Source of the DNA: JBHHYR01 sp046757585
Lineage (GTDB): Bacteria > Desulfobacterota > Binatia > HRBIN30
NCBI GenBank assembly: GCA_046757585.1
Contig: JBHHYR010000098.1
Location: 1 to 13,842, forward strand
Length of the DNA: 13,842 nt
Reading direction: 5' to 3'
A model generated the notes under the pieces. It ran no database searches. It saw nothing but the letters and a program-made list of their open reading frames with translations, and was not told the DNA's origin. This document shows positions 7,678 through 13,842 of the stretch, in pieces (the first letter of the stretch is position 1; the number at the start of each line of letters is the position of its first letter). The position numbers were made by a program, and so were the translations under genes.

Positions 7678-8049
7678 TCAGTCGCCGCCGCAGAAGTGGT
7701 GCATGACGTAGTCGGCCAGCGCCTCCACTTCCTCCGGCGAGAGCTTCTTCCCGGTCACCGGCATTTGCACCGATCTCCCCACAGCAGCTCCACCCCCAGC
7801 AATAATCTTCACCACAAAGTCACGTGACCGCTCTTGCATCGCCGCGCAGTCCGTAAAGTCCCCGGGGTGTTTGTCGAGGACGCCTGCCGCGGGGCCATTG
7901 CCGGATCCGTCCTCACCGTGGCATTTCCGGCACAGCTGTTCATAGTTTTTCGCAGCCGACTCTGCCCATGACACCGACCGCAACGGACCGAGCATCGCGA
8001 CCACACAGAGGAGCAGCGGCAGTGTGGCCGGCCCCGTGCGCACCTTCAT
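7678..8049 (-). CDS. Periplasmic monoheme cytochrome c (second copy)
   Basis: A 123-residue soluble class I cytochrome c with an N-terminal signal peptide (hydrophobic residues about 8-24, likely cut near SWAES). One heme motif, CRKCH at 40-44, is followed by GxDGSGNGPAA; the probable distal ligand is Met96 in SVQMPVTGKKLS. Two further cysteines, in FTDC (C68) and HHFCGG (C120), are shared with the copy at 13349-13726 and may form a disulfide. Over 89 gap-free residues the two proteins are about two-thirds identical by eye. A GGGGGA ribosome site lies 6 bases before the ATG. It should carry electrons between the membrane modules encoded on either side or to an outside partner. Confidence 0.93.
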   Translation of the reverse strand: MKVRTGPATLPLLLCVVAMLGPLRSVSWAESAAKNYEQLCRKCHGEDGSGNGPAAGVLDKHPGDFTDCAAMQERSRDFVVKIIAGGGAAVGRSVQMPVTGKKLSPEEVEALADYVMHHFCGGD

Positions 8050-8072
8050 TGCTCATCCCCCTTACAGCCCAC

Positions 8073-8121
8073 AGGATCGCCGCACCGCATAGGAATAAAC
8101 ATCGATCCTCGTGGACCACAA
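8073..8121 (-). promoter_or_regulatory. Candidate internal promoter/operator in the 112-bp gap
   Basis: The gap at 8050-8161 is the largest inside the block. A 7-bp inverted repeat, AGGATCG at 8073-8079 and CGATCCT at 8103-8109, flanks an AT-richer stretch. On the minus strand a weak TTGTGG (8121-8116) lies 17-18 bases before TTATTCC (8098-8092), a poor match to a sigma-70 promoter. The repeat could be an operator for the second cytochrome, flavoprotein and bc genes. The evidence is weak. Confidence 0.22.
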
Positions 8122-8161
8122 TTCCCGCCCAATATCATGGACAACTGTAGCCTCTCCTCTG

Positions 8162-8398
8162 CTATCCACTACCCTGCCGCCCACCGCGGAGCCCGAAAAA
8201 TGTGTACGTCAGTATTGCCGCTAGAATCCAAAACACCGGTATGGCGACCAGACTGATCCCCACGGAAGCCGTGAAGGCATCTTTGAGTTGGTAGGCTACC
8301 CTCGCCAGCCGTAGGACCCACAGCGTAACCGCGGTTGCGAATACCCACATGGCACCCAGCGTCAAAAACTGCAGCGCCTCGATCAGTCGGGCTGACAT
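8162..8398 (-). CDS. Small two-helix membrane protein (78 aa)
   Basis: A 78-residue protein with two predicted membrane helices (about residues 8-30 and 45-69) joined by a short basic/polar loop (RLARVAYQLKDAF). It has no cysteine, so no cofactor is suggested. The open frame continues upstream to 8485, but the ATG at 8398 is preferred. It has a GGAGAGG ribosome site just upstream and lies 19 bases after the NrfD-type gene. The upstream extension overlaps that gene and is polar. Small helical subunits accompany NrfD-type complexes such as alternative complex III, but I cannot assign it to a named subunit. A role as an assembly or stabilising subunit of the complex is an inference from position. 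Confidence 0.8.
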   Translation of the reverse strand: MSARLIEALQFLTLGAMWVFATAVTLWVLRLARVAYQLKDAFTASVGISLVAIPVFWILAAILTYTFFGLRGGRQGSG

Positions 8399-8417
8399 GC
8401 CTCTCCGTCCCGTCCTC

Positions 8418-9758
8418 TCACCCGCCTGCCGGGTACGTGACCCACTCGGGTTGGTACGACCGCAGCCGCTCGTCAACCTCTCCACGAGCGGTTCGCAGCC
8501 CTTCTTCGACCTCCCAGATGGAGATCAAAGGGAAGAACTTCGCGAAGAGCAGAAAGCCTGCACAAAAGACGCTCACCGCTCCGGCAAACATACCCCATTC
8601 CACCCAGGTGGGCATATAGAAATGCGCCGGAAACGTAAGCGGAGGATTTTCAAGGGTGGGGACCACGATGATGAGCCGCTCGAGCCACATCCCGACGAGG
8701 ACCCCGACGGAGGTCAGAAAGATTCCCGCCGTGTTGCGCAAGCGCTTGAAGCCCAAGATGATCACCGGGGCGACAAAGTTCGCTGCAACCATGAACCAGA
8801 ACAACCACTTGTACCGCCCGACGGCCTTGTACAGAATGATCTTCAACTCCGTCGGCTGGCCGCCGTAAAAGCCCGTGAGATATTCAGAAAATGTGAAGTA
8901 AAACCACAGCAACGCCATGATGAGCAGCAAGCGGCTGAGCTGCTGCAAGTGGATTTCCTTCAGATAGCCCTCGAGATGGTAAACGCGGCGAAACACGATC
9001 ATCACCAGAAACAACGCCGCGATTCCCGAGTAGATCGCACCGACAACGAAGTACGGCCCAAAAATCGAGGAATGCCACCCGGGCTGCAACGTCATGGCAA
9101 AGATGTACGAAATGACCGTGTGCACGGAAACCGCGATCGGAATGACGATGATCATGAGCACATTGATGGCTCGCTCCAGAACGTGGCGCTGCCGCTCGGT
9201 CTCTTCCCAGTTCCACGCGAGCGTCCGGTACAGCCAGCGGGGTCGAGTGCCGCGATCCCGCAAGCGGGCGATATCGGGAATCATGGGAAGGTAGAGATAC
9301 ACCGTCGAGGCGGCGAAGTACGCTGTGATGCTGGTCACGTCCCACAAGAGCGGTGACTGGAGGCGGCCGTTGTAGAAGATGTGCAGGATCCGGTCTGGGC
9401 GGCCCAGGTCGATGATCGGATGCAAGCCGCCGATTGCCAGAACGATTCCGGTGATCACCTCGGCCATACGAGTCACTGGCCGCCGCCATTCCGCTTTGGA
9501 GAGCCGCAAGATCGCGGAAATCAGCGTGCCCGCATGGCTGATGCCGATGAAGAAGATGAAGTTGACGATATAGAAACCCCACGTCACGGGCTGATGCATC
9601 CCCGTCACACCCAACCCGTATATCAACTGCGTGTAATACGCGTAGGCGCCCCATCCCATGACGGACAGCAACCCAATGAAAACCACGTAAAACCACGGCC
9701 CGGTGTACTCAACTGATCGCAGCAGATCAGTCTCGATTCGTGCCTGGTCAACCCTCAT
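8418..9758 (-). CDS. NrfD/PsrC-type quinone-interacting membrane subunit (ActC/QrcD-like)
   Basis: A 446-residue integral membrane protein with ten predicted helices, the count seen in QrcD and ActC rather than the eight of the shortest NrfD proteins. It should bind quinone at the periplasmic side and pass electrons to or from the ferredoxin subunit. Family-like elements are the N-terminal VEYTGPWFY before the first helix, GISHAGTLISAILRL in the second, and GGLHPIIDLGRPDR followed by FYNGRLQSPLLWDV around helices three and four. The C-terminus (IWEVEEGLRTARGE) is soluble. The ATG overlaps the end of the ferredoxin gene by 11 bases, which supports a joint complex. Only one NrfD-type subunit is encoded here, whereas alternative complex III has two (ActC and ActF). 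Confidence 0.94.
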   Translation of the reverse strand: MRVDQARIETDLLRSVEYTGPWFYVVFIGLLSVMGWGAYAYYTQLIYGLGVTGMHQPVTWGFYIVNFIFFIGISHAGTLISAILRLSKAEWRRPVTRMAEVITGIVLAIGGLHPIIDLGRPDRILHIFYNGRLQSPLLWDVTSITAYFAASTVYLYLPMIPDIARLRDRGTRPRWLYRTLAWNWEETERQRHVLERAINVLMIIVIPIAVSVHTVISYIFAMTLQPGWHSSIFGPYFVVGAIYSGIAALFLVMIVFRRVYHLEGYLKEIHLQQLSRLLLIMALLWFYFTFSEYLTGFYGGQPTELKIILYKAVGRYKWLFWFMVAANFVAPVIILGFKRLRNTAGIFLTSVGVLVGMWLERLIIVVPTLENPPLTFPAHFYMPTWVEWGMFAGAVSVFCAGFLLFAKFFPLISIWEVEEGLRTARGEVDERLRSYQPEWVTYPAGG

Positions 9759-10443
9759 GAGGGCCTCGTGAGCGGAGGTAGATGACCTTCGGGGCTGTGC
9801 CGAGCTCCTCGAGCAACAGCTGCGCGCGGCGATCCCCGGCGAGCTGGTTCACGATGCTCTTGGGGTCGTCAAGGTTGCCGAAAAACATGGCCTCAGCCGG
9901 ACAGGCCTGGACGCATGCGGGCTGGTAGTCCGATTCCTCGAGACGCGTGCCGCGCGCGCGCGCCGCGTCCTTGGCTTTCTGGAGCCGGTGCGAGCAAAAG
10001 GTGCACTTTTCGACGACTCCCTTCGGCCGTAACGAGACGTCCGGATTACGGCTGCGCCGCTGTTCCTTTGACCACCGGGGCGCAAACCAGTTGAACGTCT
10101 TCACCGTATACGGGCAGGCCGCCATGCAATAGCGGCAACCGATGCACTGTGGGAAGATCTGGGCGACAATGCCATCCTCTGCCCTGTACGTCGCGTGCAC
10201 GGGACATACGTACGTACATGGCGGGTTGTCACACTGCTGGCAGAGCCGCGGATACGTCTGGATGTTCGCGTTCGGGAACGCTCCCTCGACTTCATGCACC
10301 ATCCGAAGCCAGTTCATCGACCGGCCCTGCTGTGCCTGCTCACGCGAAACGACGGGGATATTGTTTTCGGCCTGGCACGCCGCGGCACACGCCCCACAGC
10401 CCGTGCATCGATCCTGGTCAATGACCATGCCCCATCGTGCCAT
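9748..10443 (-). CDS. Four-cluster ferredoxin subunit (QrcC/PsrB/NrfC type)
   Basis: A 231-residue iron-sulfur subunit that relays electrons between the molybdopterin-fold subunit and the NrfD-type membrane subunit. All sixteen cluster cysteines of the family are present: C13, C16, C19, C23 (CTGCGACAAAC); C68, C71, C76, C80 (CQQCDNPPCTYVC); C100, C103, C106, C110 (CIGCRYCMAAC); and C147, C150, C177, C181 (CTFC...CVQAC). Four cubane sites are therefore possible. It has no signal peptide of its own; in this family it is usually carried across the membrane with the Tat-exported partner. A GGAGAA ribosome site precedes the ATG, which lies 19 bases after the molybdopterin-fold gene. In alternative complex III this part is fused to the catalytic-fold subunit; here it is separate, as in Qrc. 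Confidence 0.95.
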   Translation of the reverse strand: MARWGMVIDQDRCTGCGACAAACQAENNIPVVSREQAQQGRSMNWLRMVHEVEGAFPNANIQTYPRLCQQCDNPPCTYVCPVHATYRAEDGIVAQIFPQCIGCRYCMAACPYTVKTFNWFAPRWSKEQRRSRNPDVSLRPKGVVEKCTFCSHRLQKAKDAARARGTRLEESDYQPACVQACPAEAMFFGNLDDPKSIVNQLAGDRRAQLLLEELGTAPKVIYLRSRGPHEG

Positions 10444-10462
10444 GCTGTTCTCCGCACTGGCT

Positions 10463-12763
10463 TTAGATCTTTACCAGCCTCGCTCGCGTCACGCGCTCGG
10501 CGAGGATCGACCGAGGAACATCCAGCTCAGAAGCGAGAATCAAGTTGACATTGGCTCCGATGCCGGCGGCCGTCGAGCCCGTTTCGTGACCGAGGCCAAG
10601 GGGTACAGCGAGCAGCCCCGGGGGCGTGGCTGACGAAACATGCGCGACTGCTTCAATGTGCCCCAGCTCGGAAACAATCCGTACCATATCTCCGTTACTG
10701 ACCGCCGCTGCCCCCGCTGTGCGTGGATGCATTTCCACCCAGGTGCTCCACATCAGGCCTGGCCAATGCCCGCACAGTTCCATCATCATCGGAACGTTGG
10801 CCGTCTCCCCATCACGCAGTTGCCCTGTTCGGAACACCACGAGCTCGTACGGATAACGAGTCTGGTCCCCCAGCGACACCGGCATCGCAAGCCTGCTGAC
10901 CTCGTGCGGTACCGATTTGCCCTTACCCTCAAAGTGCAGGAATCTACGGGGCAGTACGGTGAATTTTCGTTGCGAAGAAGTGGGCCGCAAGGAATTCTCG
11001 CTGAAGGCCCACACTGTTGTGGCCTGGAACTCTTGCCAAAACCCGCTGAAGCTCTTTGGCTTCTTGACCTGTGCCGGGGACATGCCTGCACGGTAGATTC
11101 CGCCACGCTGGTCGCGAAACAGGCCACGGCTCGCTTGGCGCACGAGATCCTCAGCTTTCGTGACCTGGAACGTAACGCGTGACACCTCGCCGAGAGCGTT
11201 ATTGATGCTGGCCAGGACCTCTTCAGACTGGCGACTGGAAAACAGCCGGGGAATCACTGGCTGCTGCAGCGACGCGTGAGCGCGGGGAACGATGGGCGTG
11301 TCGGTCAGCATGTCCCAGCGTTCAAGAAAGGTCGGCTCCGGCAGGACAAGGTCTGCGAGCTTAGCCGTTTCGTTCAGCTCCGTGGCGAACGCAACCACCA
11401 TGCGATCGTTGGACGACAGCAGTCCACGCCTGAACGCACGCGCCAACGGAGAATCGAACGCAGGATTGGCGTCGCGGATAAACAGCAAGTCGATGGGCAG
11501 AGGCTTACTGGTAATCAAGGCGTGCGCCAGTTGCGCCGGACTGGCAATCACTGGTTGCAGAGAGGTCGCCTCGGACGACGTCTCTTTCTCCTTCCACACG
11601 TCGGCGAAGCGCGGGGCGGCGAGGGGAACCAGTCCACCACGGCCGCCGACGGCGCCGACAAGCACGTTGAGGAGATTCACCGCCCACAGCATCAGACGCC
11701 CGCTCGGATTGGCGAGTGTTCCTGGGCCTGCGAGTGCAACCCCAGGCTGATGGTCAACGAACTGGCGCGCCGCGTTCGTAATGCGTGCAGCCGGCACTCC
11801 CGTCACTTGTGAAGCGACTGCAGGGGTAATCGCAGTGAGCAAACGGAAACCCGGCTGCTCCCCAGACGACGTCAGTTCCCTCCAGTCAGTGAAGCGCTCC
11901 AGGAACTTGGGATTCTGCCAGCCGTTCCGCAAGATGACGTGAGTCATGGCGAGCGCGACAATACCCTCGGTCCCTGGCCGGGCGGGAAGCCAGAAGTCAC
12001 TTTTTGCAGCCGACCCCAACGGTCGTGGGCCAACACTGATATAGATTGGGCGACCCCCCGTCGCGTCCCGGCTCCGCCCGTAGACGCCGTTCTGCCACAC
12101 CGGTGAACCGTCGGTTTCTAGATGATCAAAGCGGAAGAGCACAACCACCGCAGCGCCTTCCAAGTCAGCACCCGGGGGACGCTCCCACCCGAACATCTCT
12201 CGCGCAAGTTCATGCGCTGTCGAACCGGCCGGCGTGATGTAATGCTGGGAGCCGACACCACGCATGAAACCCTGTGCGACCATACGCCCGACGCCTGGCC
12301 GATGCCCGTCCAAAAAGACAACCCTGTCGCGTGACCCCGCAGCAATGAGCGCCTGTAACCGCTCCTGGATGATCGATGCTGCCTCGGCCCATAGAATCTC
12401 CGTCCACGTTCCTTGACCACGGCGCCCGCTCCGCTTGATCGGCCGGCGCAGGCGGTCCGAACTGAACAGCGCCTGAATCCCAGCATGTCCGAGTGAGCAC
12501 AGCTTGCCTCGGTTCACCAAGTGGCCGGTGTGGCCACGGATACCCACGGGGAGGCCGTCGATACGCCGGATCGCCAGGCCGCAGCCCCCGGAACAGAACC
12601 CACAAGCGGTAGCAACCCACGATTCGATTCCCGGGCCCGGAGCCACCGGTAGCTCGCCTGCATCGCTCAGTGCGAGCACACGATCTACCAGCCAGCTCGA
12701 CGCGAAGGCCGAGAGCCCAGCTCCCGCGAGAAGCTGGATGAACTGTCGCCGCTGTAGCTGCAT
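10463..12763 (-). CDS. Tat-exported molybdopterin-oxidoreductase-fold subunit (QrcB/ActB-like)
   Basis: A 766-residue member of the DMSO-reductase (molybdopterin) superfamily. The N-terminus has a Tat signal, RRQFIQLLAGAG followed by a hydrophobic stretch. An N-terminal [4Fe-4S] site is given by C54, C57, C61 and C89 (CGFCSGGC...KLCSLG). The molybdopterin-binding C-terminal domain is visible around HPRTAGAAAVSNGDMVRI. Only one other cysteine exists (C664, in MELCGHW). The region where catalytic relatives carry Cys, Sec or another Mo ligand reads YITPAGSTAHELAREMFG (175-192), with no Cys. This resembles QrcB and ActB, thought to be structural or electron-relay subunits rather than Mo enzymes. 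The frame is open upstream to 12973, but the ATG at 12763 starts the Tat signal and lies 4 bases after the previous stop. Family is certain; substrate, if any, is unknown. Confidence 0.93.
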   Translation of the reverse strand: MQLQRRQFIQLLAGAGLSAFASSWLVDRVLALSDAGELPVAPGPGIESWVATACGFCSGGCGLAIRRIDGLPVGIRGHTGHLVNRGKLCSLGHAGIQALFSSDRLRRPIKRSGRRGQGTWTEILWAEAASIIQERLQALIAAGSRDRVVFLDGHRPGVGRMVAQGFMRGVGSQHYITPAGSTAHELAREMFGWERPPGADLEGAAVVVLFRFDHLETDGSPVWQNGVYGRSRDATGGRPIYISVGPRPLGSAAKSDFWLPARPGTEGIVALAMTHVILRNGWQNPKFLERFTDWRELTSSGEQPGFRLLTAITPAVASQVTGVPAARITNAARQFVDHQPGVALAGPGTLANPSGRLMLWAVNLLNVLVGAVGGRGGLVPLAAPRFADVWKEKETSSEATSLQPVIASPAQLAHALITSKPLPIDLLFIRDANPAFDSPLARAFRRGLLSSNDRMVVAFATELNETAKLADLVLPEPTFLERWDMLTDTPIVPRAHASLQQPVIPRLFSSRQSEEVLASINNALGEVSRVTFQVTKAEDLVRQASRGLFRDQRGGIYRAGMSPAQVKKPKSFSGFWQEFQATTVWAFSENSLRPTSSQRKFTVLPRRFLHFEGKGKSVPHEVSRLAMPVSLGDQTRYPYELVVFRTGQLRDGETANVPMMMELCGHWPGLMWSTWVEMHPRTAGAAAVSNGDMVRIVSELGHIEAVAHVSSATPPGLLAVPLGLGHETGSTAAGIGANVNLILASELDVPRSILAERVTRARLVKI

Positions 12764-12767
12764 GATT

Positions 12768-13307
12768 CTACCGGTGGCAGTCCACACACCCCGTGCCGGC
12801 GTACGGGCTACCGCTTTCCCGATGGCACGCGATGCAACGCTGCATGCCGGGACGGCCTCTGAAACTGACGAACGGCGCACCGATCGGCACTGTCCGCGAC
12901 GGCATGTCACCGTGGCACACCGCGCAGTCGATGTTGGCCACTGCGACGTGGCGGCGGTGACTGAAGAAGACATACTCAGCCACTTGCGTCACCTGCTTCC
13001 ACGCCAGTGGCGTGCCATCGTCTAGCATATCGATCAGCTTTGCCTCTTCCGCTGAGTTGCTCTGCGGAGCGCTATGGCACGCCTGACAGTACAGATCTGG
13101 CGGGAAACCAGCGCGCTGTCGGCTCTCGGTGCCGGCGTGGCACTTCGTGCAATCGATCGCCAGCTTGCCAGCGTGGACCTTGTGATTGTACTGAATCGGT
13201 TGCTGGGCCAGCACCCCCTCGGCTCCGCGGGCGGGTGCTGTCAACCAGACGATAGCCGCGAGGCTCAGCGCGCTCAGTCGGGACGCCTGCTTCACGACCG
13301 CCTTCAT
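12768..13307 (-). CDS. Periplasmic pentaheme cytochrome c (ActA/QrcA-like)
   Basis: A 179-residue multiheme cytochrome with an N-terminal signal or anchor (hydrophobic residues about 11-24, then PARGAEG). Five CxxCH motifs: CTKCH 53-57, CQACH 74-78, CAVCH 128-132, CIACH 158-162 and CVDCH 174-178, the last one residue from the C-terminus. Extra histidines (NHKVHAG, FFSHRRHV) suit bis-His coordination as in class III-type cytochromes. PIQYNHKVHAGKLAIDCTKC is typical of ActA-type subunits of alternative complex III, which have five hemes; QrcA of Desulfovibrio has six. An in-frame TAG lies two codons before the ATG, so this is the earliest possible start, although no good ribosome site is close. 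It should collect or deliver electrons for the next-encoded complex. Confidence 0.93.
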   Translation of the reverse strand: MKAVVKQASRLSALSLAAIVWLTAPARGAEGVLAQQPIQYNHKVHAGKLAIDCTKCHAGTESRQRAGFPPDLYCQACHSAPQSNSAEEAKLIDMLDDGTPLAWKQVTQVAEYVFFSHRRHVAVANIDCAVCHGDMPSRTVPIGAPFVSFRGRPGMQRCIACHRESGSPYAGTGCVDCHR

Positions 13308-13348
13308 TCGCTACACTGCGGAGCTGCTCCCTCCTCGGCTCATCCAGT

Positions 13349-13726
13349 TCACTGACCACCGCAGAAATGGGTGGCTACATACGTCGCCAACTCCTCGATT
13401 TCTTCCGCCGAAAGCTTCTTGGCATGCGATGGCATCTGGGGGGATTTCCCCACCGCACCACCACCCTTGCTGATGATCTTCGTCAGATAGTCGTGGGTGC
13501 GGGTCTTCATAGTCGCACAGTCGGTGAAGTTACCCGGATGCTTGTCCAGAACTGCAGCGGCAGGGCCGTTGCCGGAGCCGTTGTCCCCATGGCATTTCCG
13601 GCAGAATTTTTTGTAGTTGGCCGGCGCGGGCGCTGCCTGCCCCGCCGATGGCAGCATCGTCAGCCACCCACAAGCCACCAGGGTGACCACAAACCCCGTG
13701 CCCATCGTTCCCAGTCGGATCTTCAT
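13349..13726 (-). CDS. Periplasmic monoheme cytochrome c (first copy)
   Basis: A 125-residue class I cytochrome c with a signal peptide (hydrophobic residues about 10-26, likely cut near GQAAPA). The heme motif is CRKCH at 42-46 and the probable distal ligand is Met98 in SPQMPSHAKKLS. Extra cysteines C70 (FTDC) and C122 (HFCGG) match those in the copy at 7678-8049. It is the first gene of the block, 41 bp before the pentaheme gene. Sharing two-thirds of its residues with the second copy points to gene duplication within the cluster. It may be a soluble carrier or, like ActE, a monoheme subunit of the complex; sequence alone does not decide. Confidence 0.93.
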   Translation of the reverse strand: MKIRLGTMGTGFVVTLVACGWLTMLPSAGQAAPAPANYKKFCRKCHGDNGSGNGPAAAVLDKHPGNFTDCATMKTRTHDYLTKIISKGGGAVGKSPQMPSHAKKLSAEEIEELATYVATHFCGGQ

Positions 13727-13732
13727 TGTTCA

Positions 13733-13740
13733 CACCTCCC
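13733..13740 (-). promoter_or_regulatory. Ribosome binding site of the first gene of the block
   Basis: The minus strand reads GGGAGGTG, 6 bases before the ATG at 13726, a near-ideal Shine-Dalgarno sequence fixing this start. Confidence 0.7.
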
Positions 13741-13747
13741 ATGAATC

Positions 13748-13830
13748 AGCCGGCACAACCGACGCGGCGCTCCTCGCGCTGCGCCGCGTCTCCGGTTGGA
13801 CGGCACCAATTCGATCACTTCGTGCCGGCT
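13748..13830. repeat. Nested inverted repeat upstream of the respiratory block
   Basis: Two stems share one centre. The outer arms AGCCGGCAC (13748-13756) and GTGCCGGCT (13822-13830) are perfect 9-bp complements. The inner stem pairs AACCG+ACGCGGCGC (13757-13770) with GCGCCGCGT+CGGTT (13781-13797), interrupted by a 3-base bulge (CTC, 13790-13792) and closing a 10-base loop. No T-run follows on either strand, so it does not look like an ordinary intrinsic terminator. It lies 22 bases before the first gene's ATG, so it is either a structured leader or regulator site of the block, or the end of a gene outside the window. No convincing promoter could be read in 13727-13842. Confidence 0.6.
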
Positions 13831-13842
13831 TGTCTCGAGCGG

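Larger units (their letters stand above)
2788..13726 (-). other. Eleven-gene respiratory electron-transfer cluster (putative operon)
   Basis: Eleven minus-strand genes run without interruption from 13726 to 2788. Junctions in transcription order: 41-bp gap, 4-bp gap, 19-bp gap, 11-bp overlap, 19-bp gap, 112-bp gap, 14-bp gap, 8-bp overlap, 1-bp overlap (TAATG) and 4-bp gap. Counting visible motifs, the block encodes 12 CxxCH c-heme sites, two b-heme His pairs, one Rieske cluster, at least seven [4Fe-4S] cysteine sets and one FAD. The only gap large enough for a separate promoter is at 8050-8161, so the block may be one transcript, or two units split between the Qrc/alternative-complex-III-like part and the flavoprotein/Rieske/cytochrome b part. 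Confidence 0.8.

Noticed and set aside
8349..9356. 335-codon open frame on the plus strand
   Set aside because: It is antisense to the NrfD-type gene, with charged low-complexity content and no family features.
12764..12973. Upstream extension of the molybdopterin-fold gene
   Set aside because: It overlaps the pentaheme cytochrome gene out of frame, and the Tat signal begins at the ATG at 12763.
13757..13797. Hairpin considered as an intrinsic terminator
   Set aside because: The stem is strong, but no T-run follows it on either strand, so it is recorded as an inverted repeat only.
1..13842. tRNA or rRNA genes, CRISPR arrays, insertion sequences, phage or toxin-antitoxin genes
   Set aside because: None were recognised on either strand: no transposase or integrase motifs, no regularly spaced repeats and no RNA-gene sequence that I could identify.

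Overview
The window is GC-rich, gene-dense bacterial DNA. It is dominated by one minus-strand block of eleven closely packed genes (13726 down to 2788) for a respiratory electron-transfer system. The organism cannot be named from this sequence. The gene style suggests a free-living Gram-negative, non-model lineage: Tat-dependent periplasmic redox proteins, multiheme c-type cytochromes, a b6-like cytochrome b with a fused C-terminal part, and acyl-CoA metabolism. Desulfobacterota/Binatota, NC10 or Nitrospirota-like bacteria would fit, but this is a low-confidence inference.

Left flank (1-2821). An acyl-CoA dehydrogenase lacking its N-terminus (plus strand) runs convergently into a 493-residue conserved protein of unknown function (minus strand). 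The gap between that gene and the respiratory block holds a plus-strand remnant of a patatin-like phospholipase, cut off just after its nucleophile-elbow motif.

Respiratory block, read in the direction of transcription. First comes a module in the gene order of the Qrc / alternative complex III family: a monoheme cytochrome c (13726-13349), a pentaheme cytochrome (13307-12768), a Tat-exported molybdopterin-oxidoreductase-fold protein with one Fe-S site and no Cys near the usual Mo-ligand position (12763-10463), a 16-cysteine ferredoxin subunit (10443-9748), a ten-helix NrfD/PsrC-type membrane subunit (9758-8418) and a 78-residue two-helix membrane protein (8398-8162). After a 112-bp gap comes a second monoheme cytochrome c, closely similar to the first (8049-7678). 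It is followed by a GltD-like FAD/NAD(P)H/Fe-S oxidoreductase (7663-5741). Last is a cytochrome bc-type module: Rieske protein (5748-5290), b6-like cytochrome b with fused subunit-IV region (5290-3989) and a membrane-anchored pentaheme cytochrome c in place of cytochrome c1 (3984-2788). Most junctions are overlaps or gaps of a few bases, so co-transcription and joint assembly are likely.

How the genes may work together (inference). Both modules should face the periplasm and exchange electrons with membrane quinones. The two similar monoheme cytochromes could shuttle electrons between the modules or to other partners. The GltD-like protein should be cytoplasmic and gives a possible NAD(P)H link to the bc-type complex, as has been proposed for NAD(P)-oxidoreductase-like subunits encoded with Rieske/cytochrome b genes in anammox bacteria. 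No terminal oxidase or reductase lies in the window, so the direction of electron flow is open. A strong nested inverted repeat lies directly upstream of the block (13748-13830).
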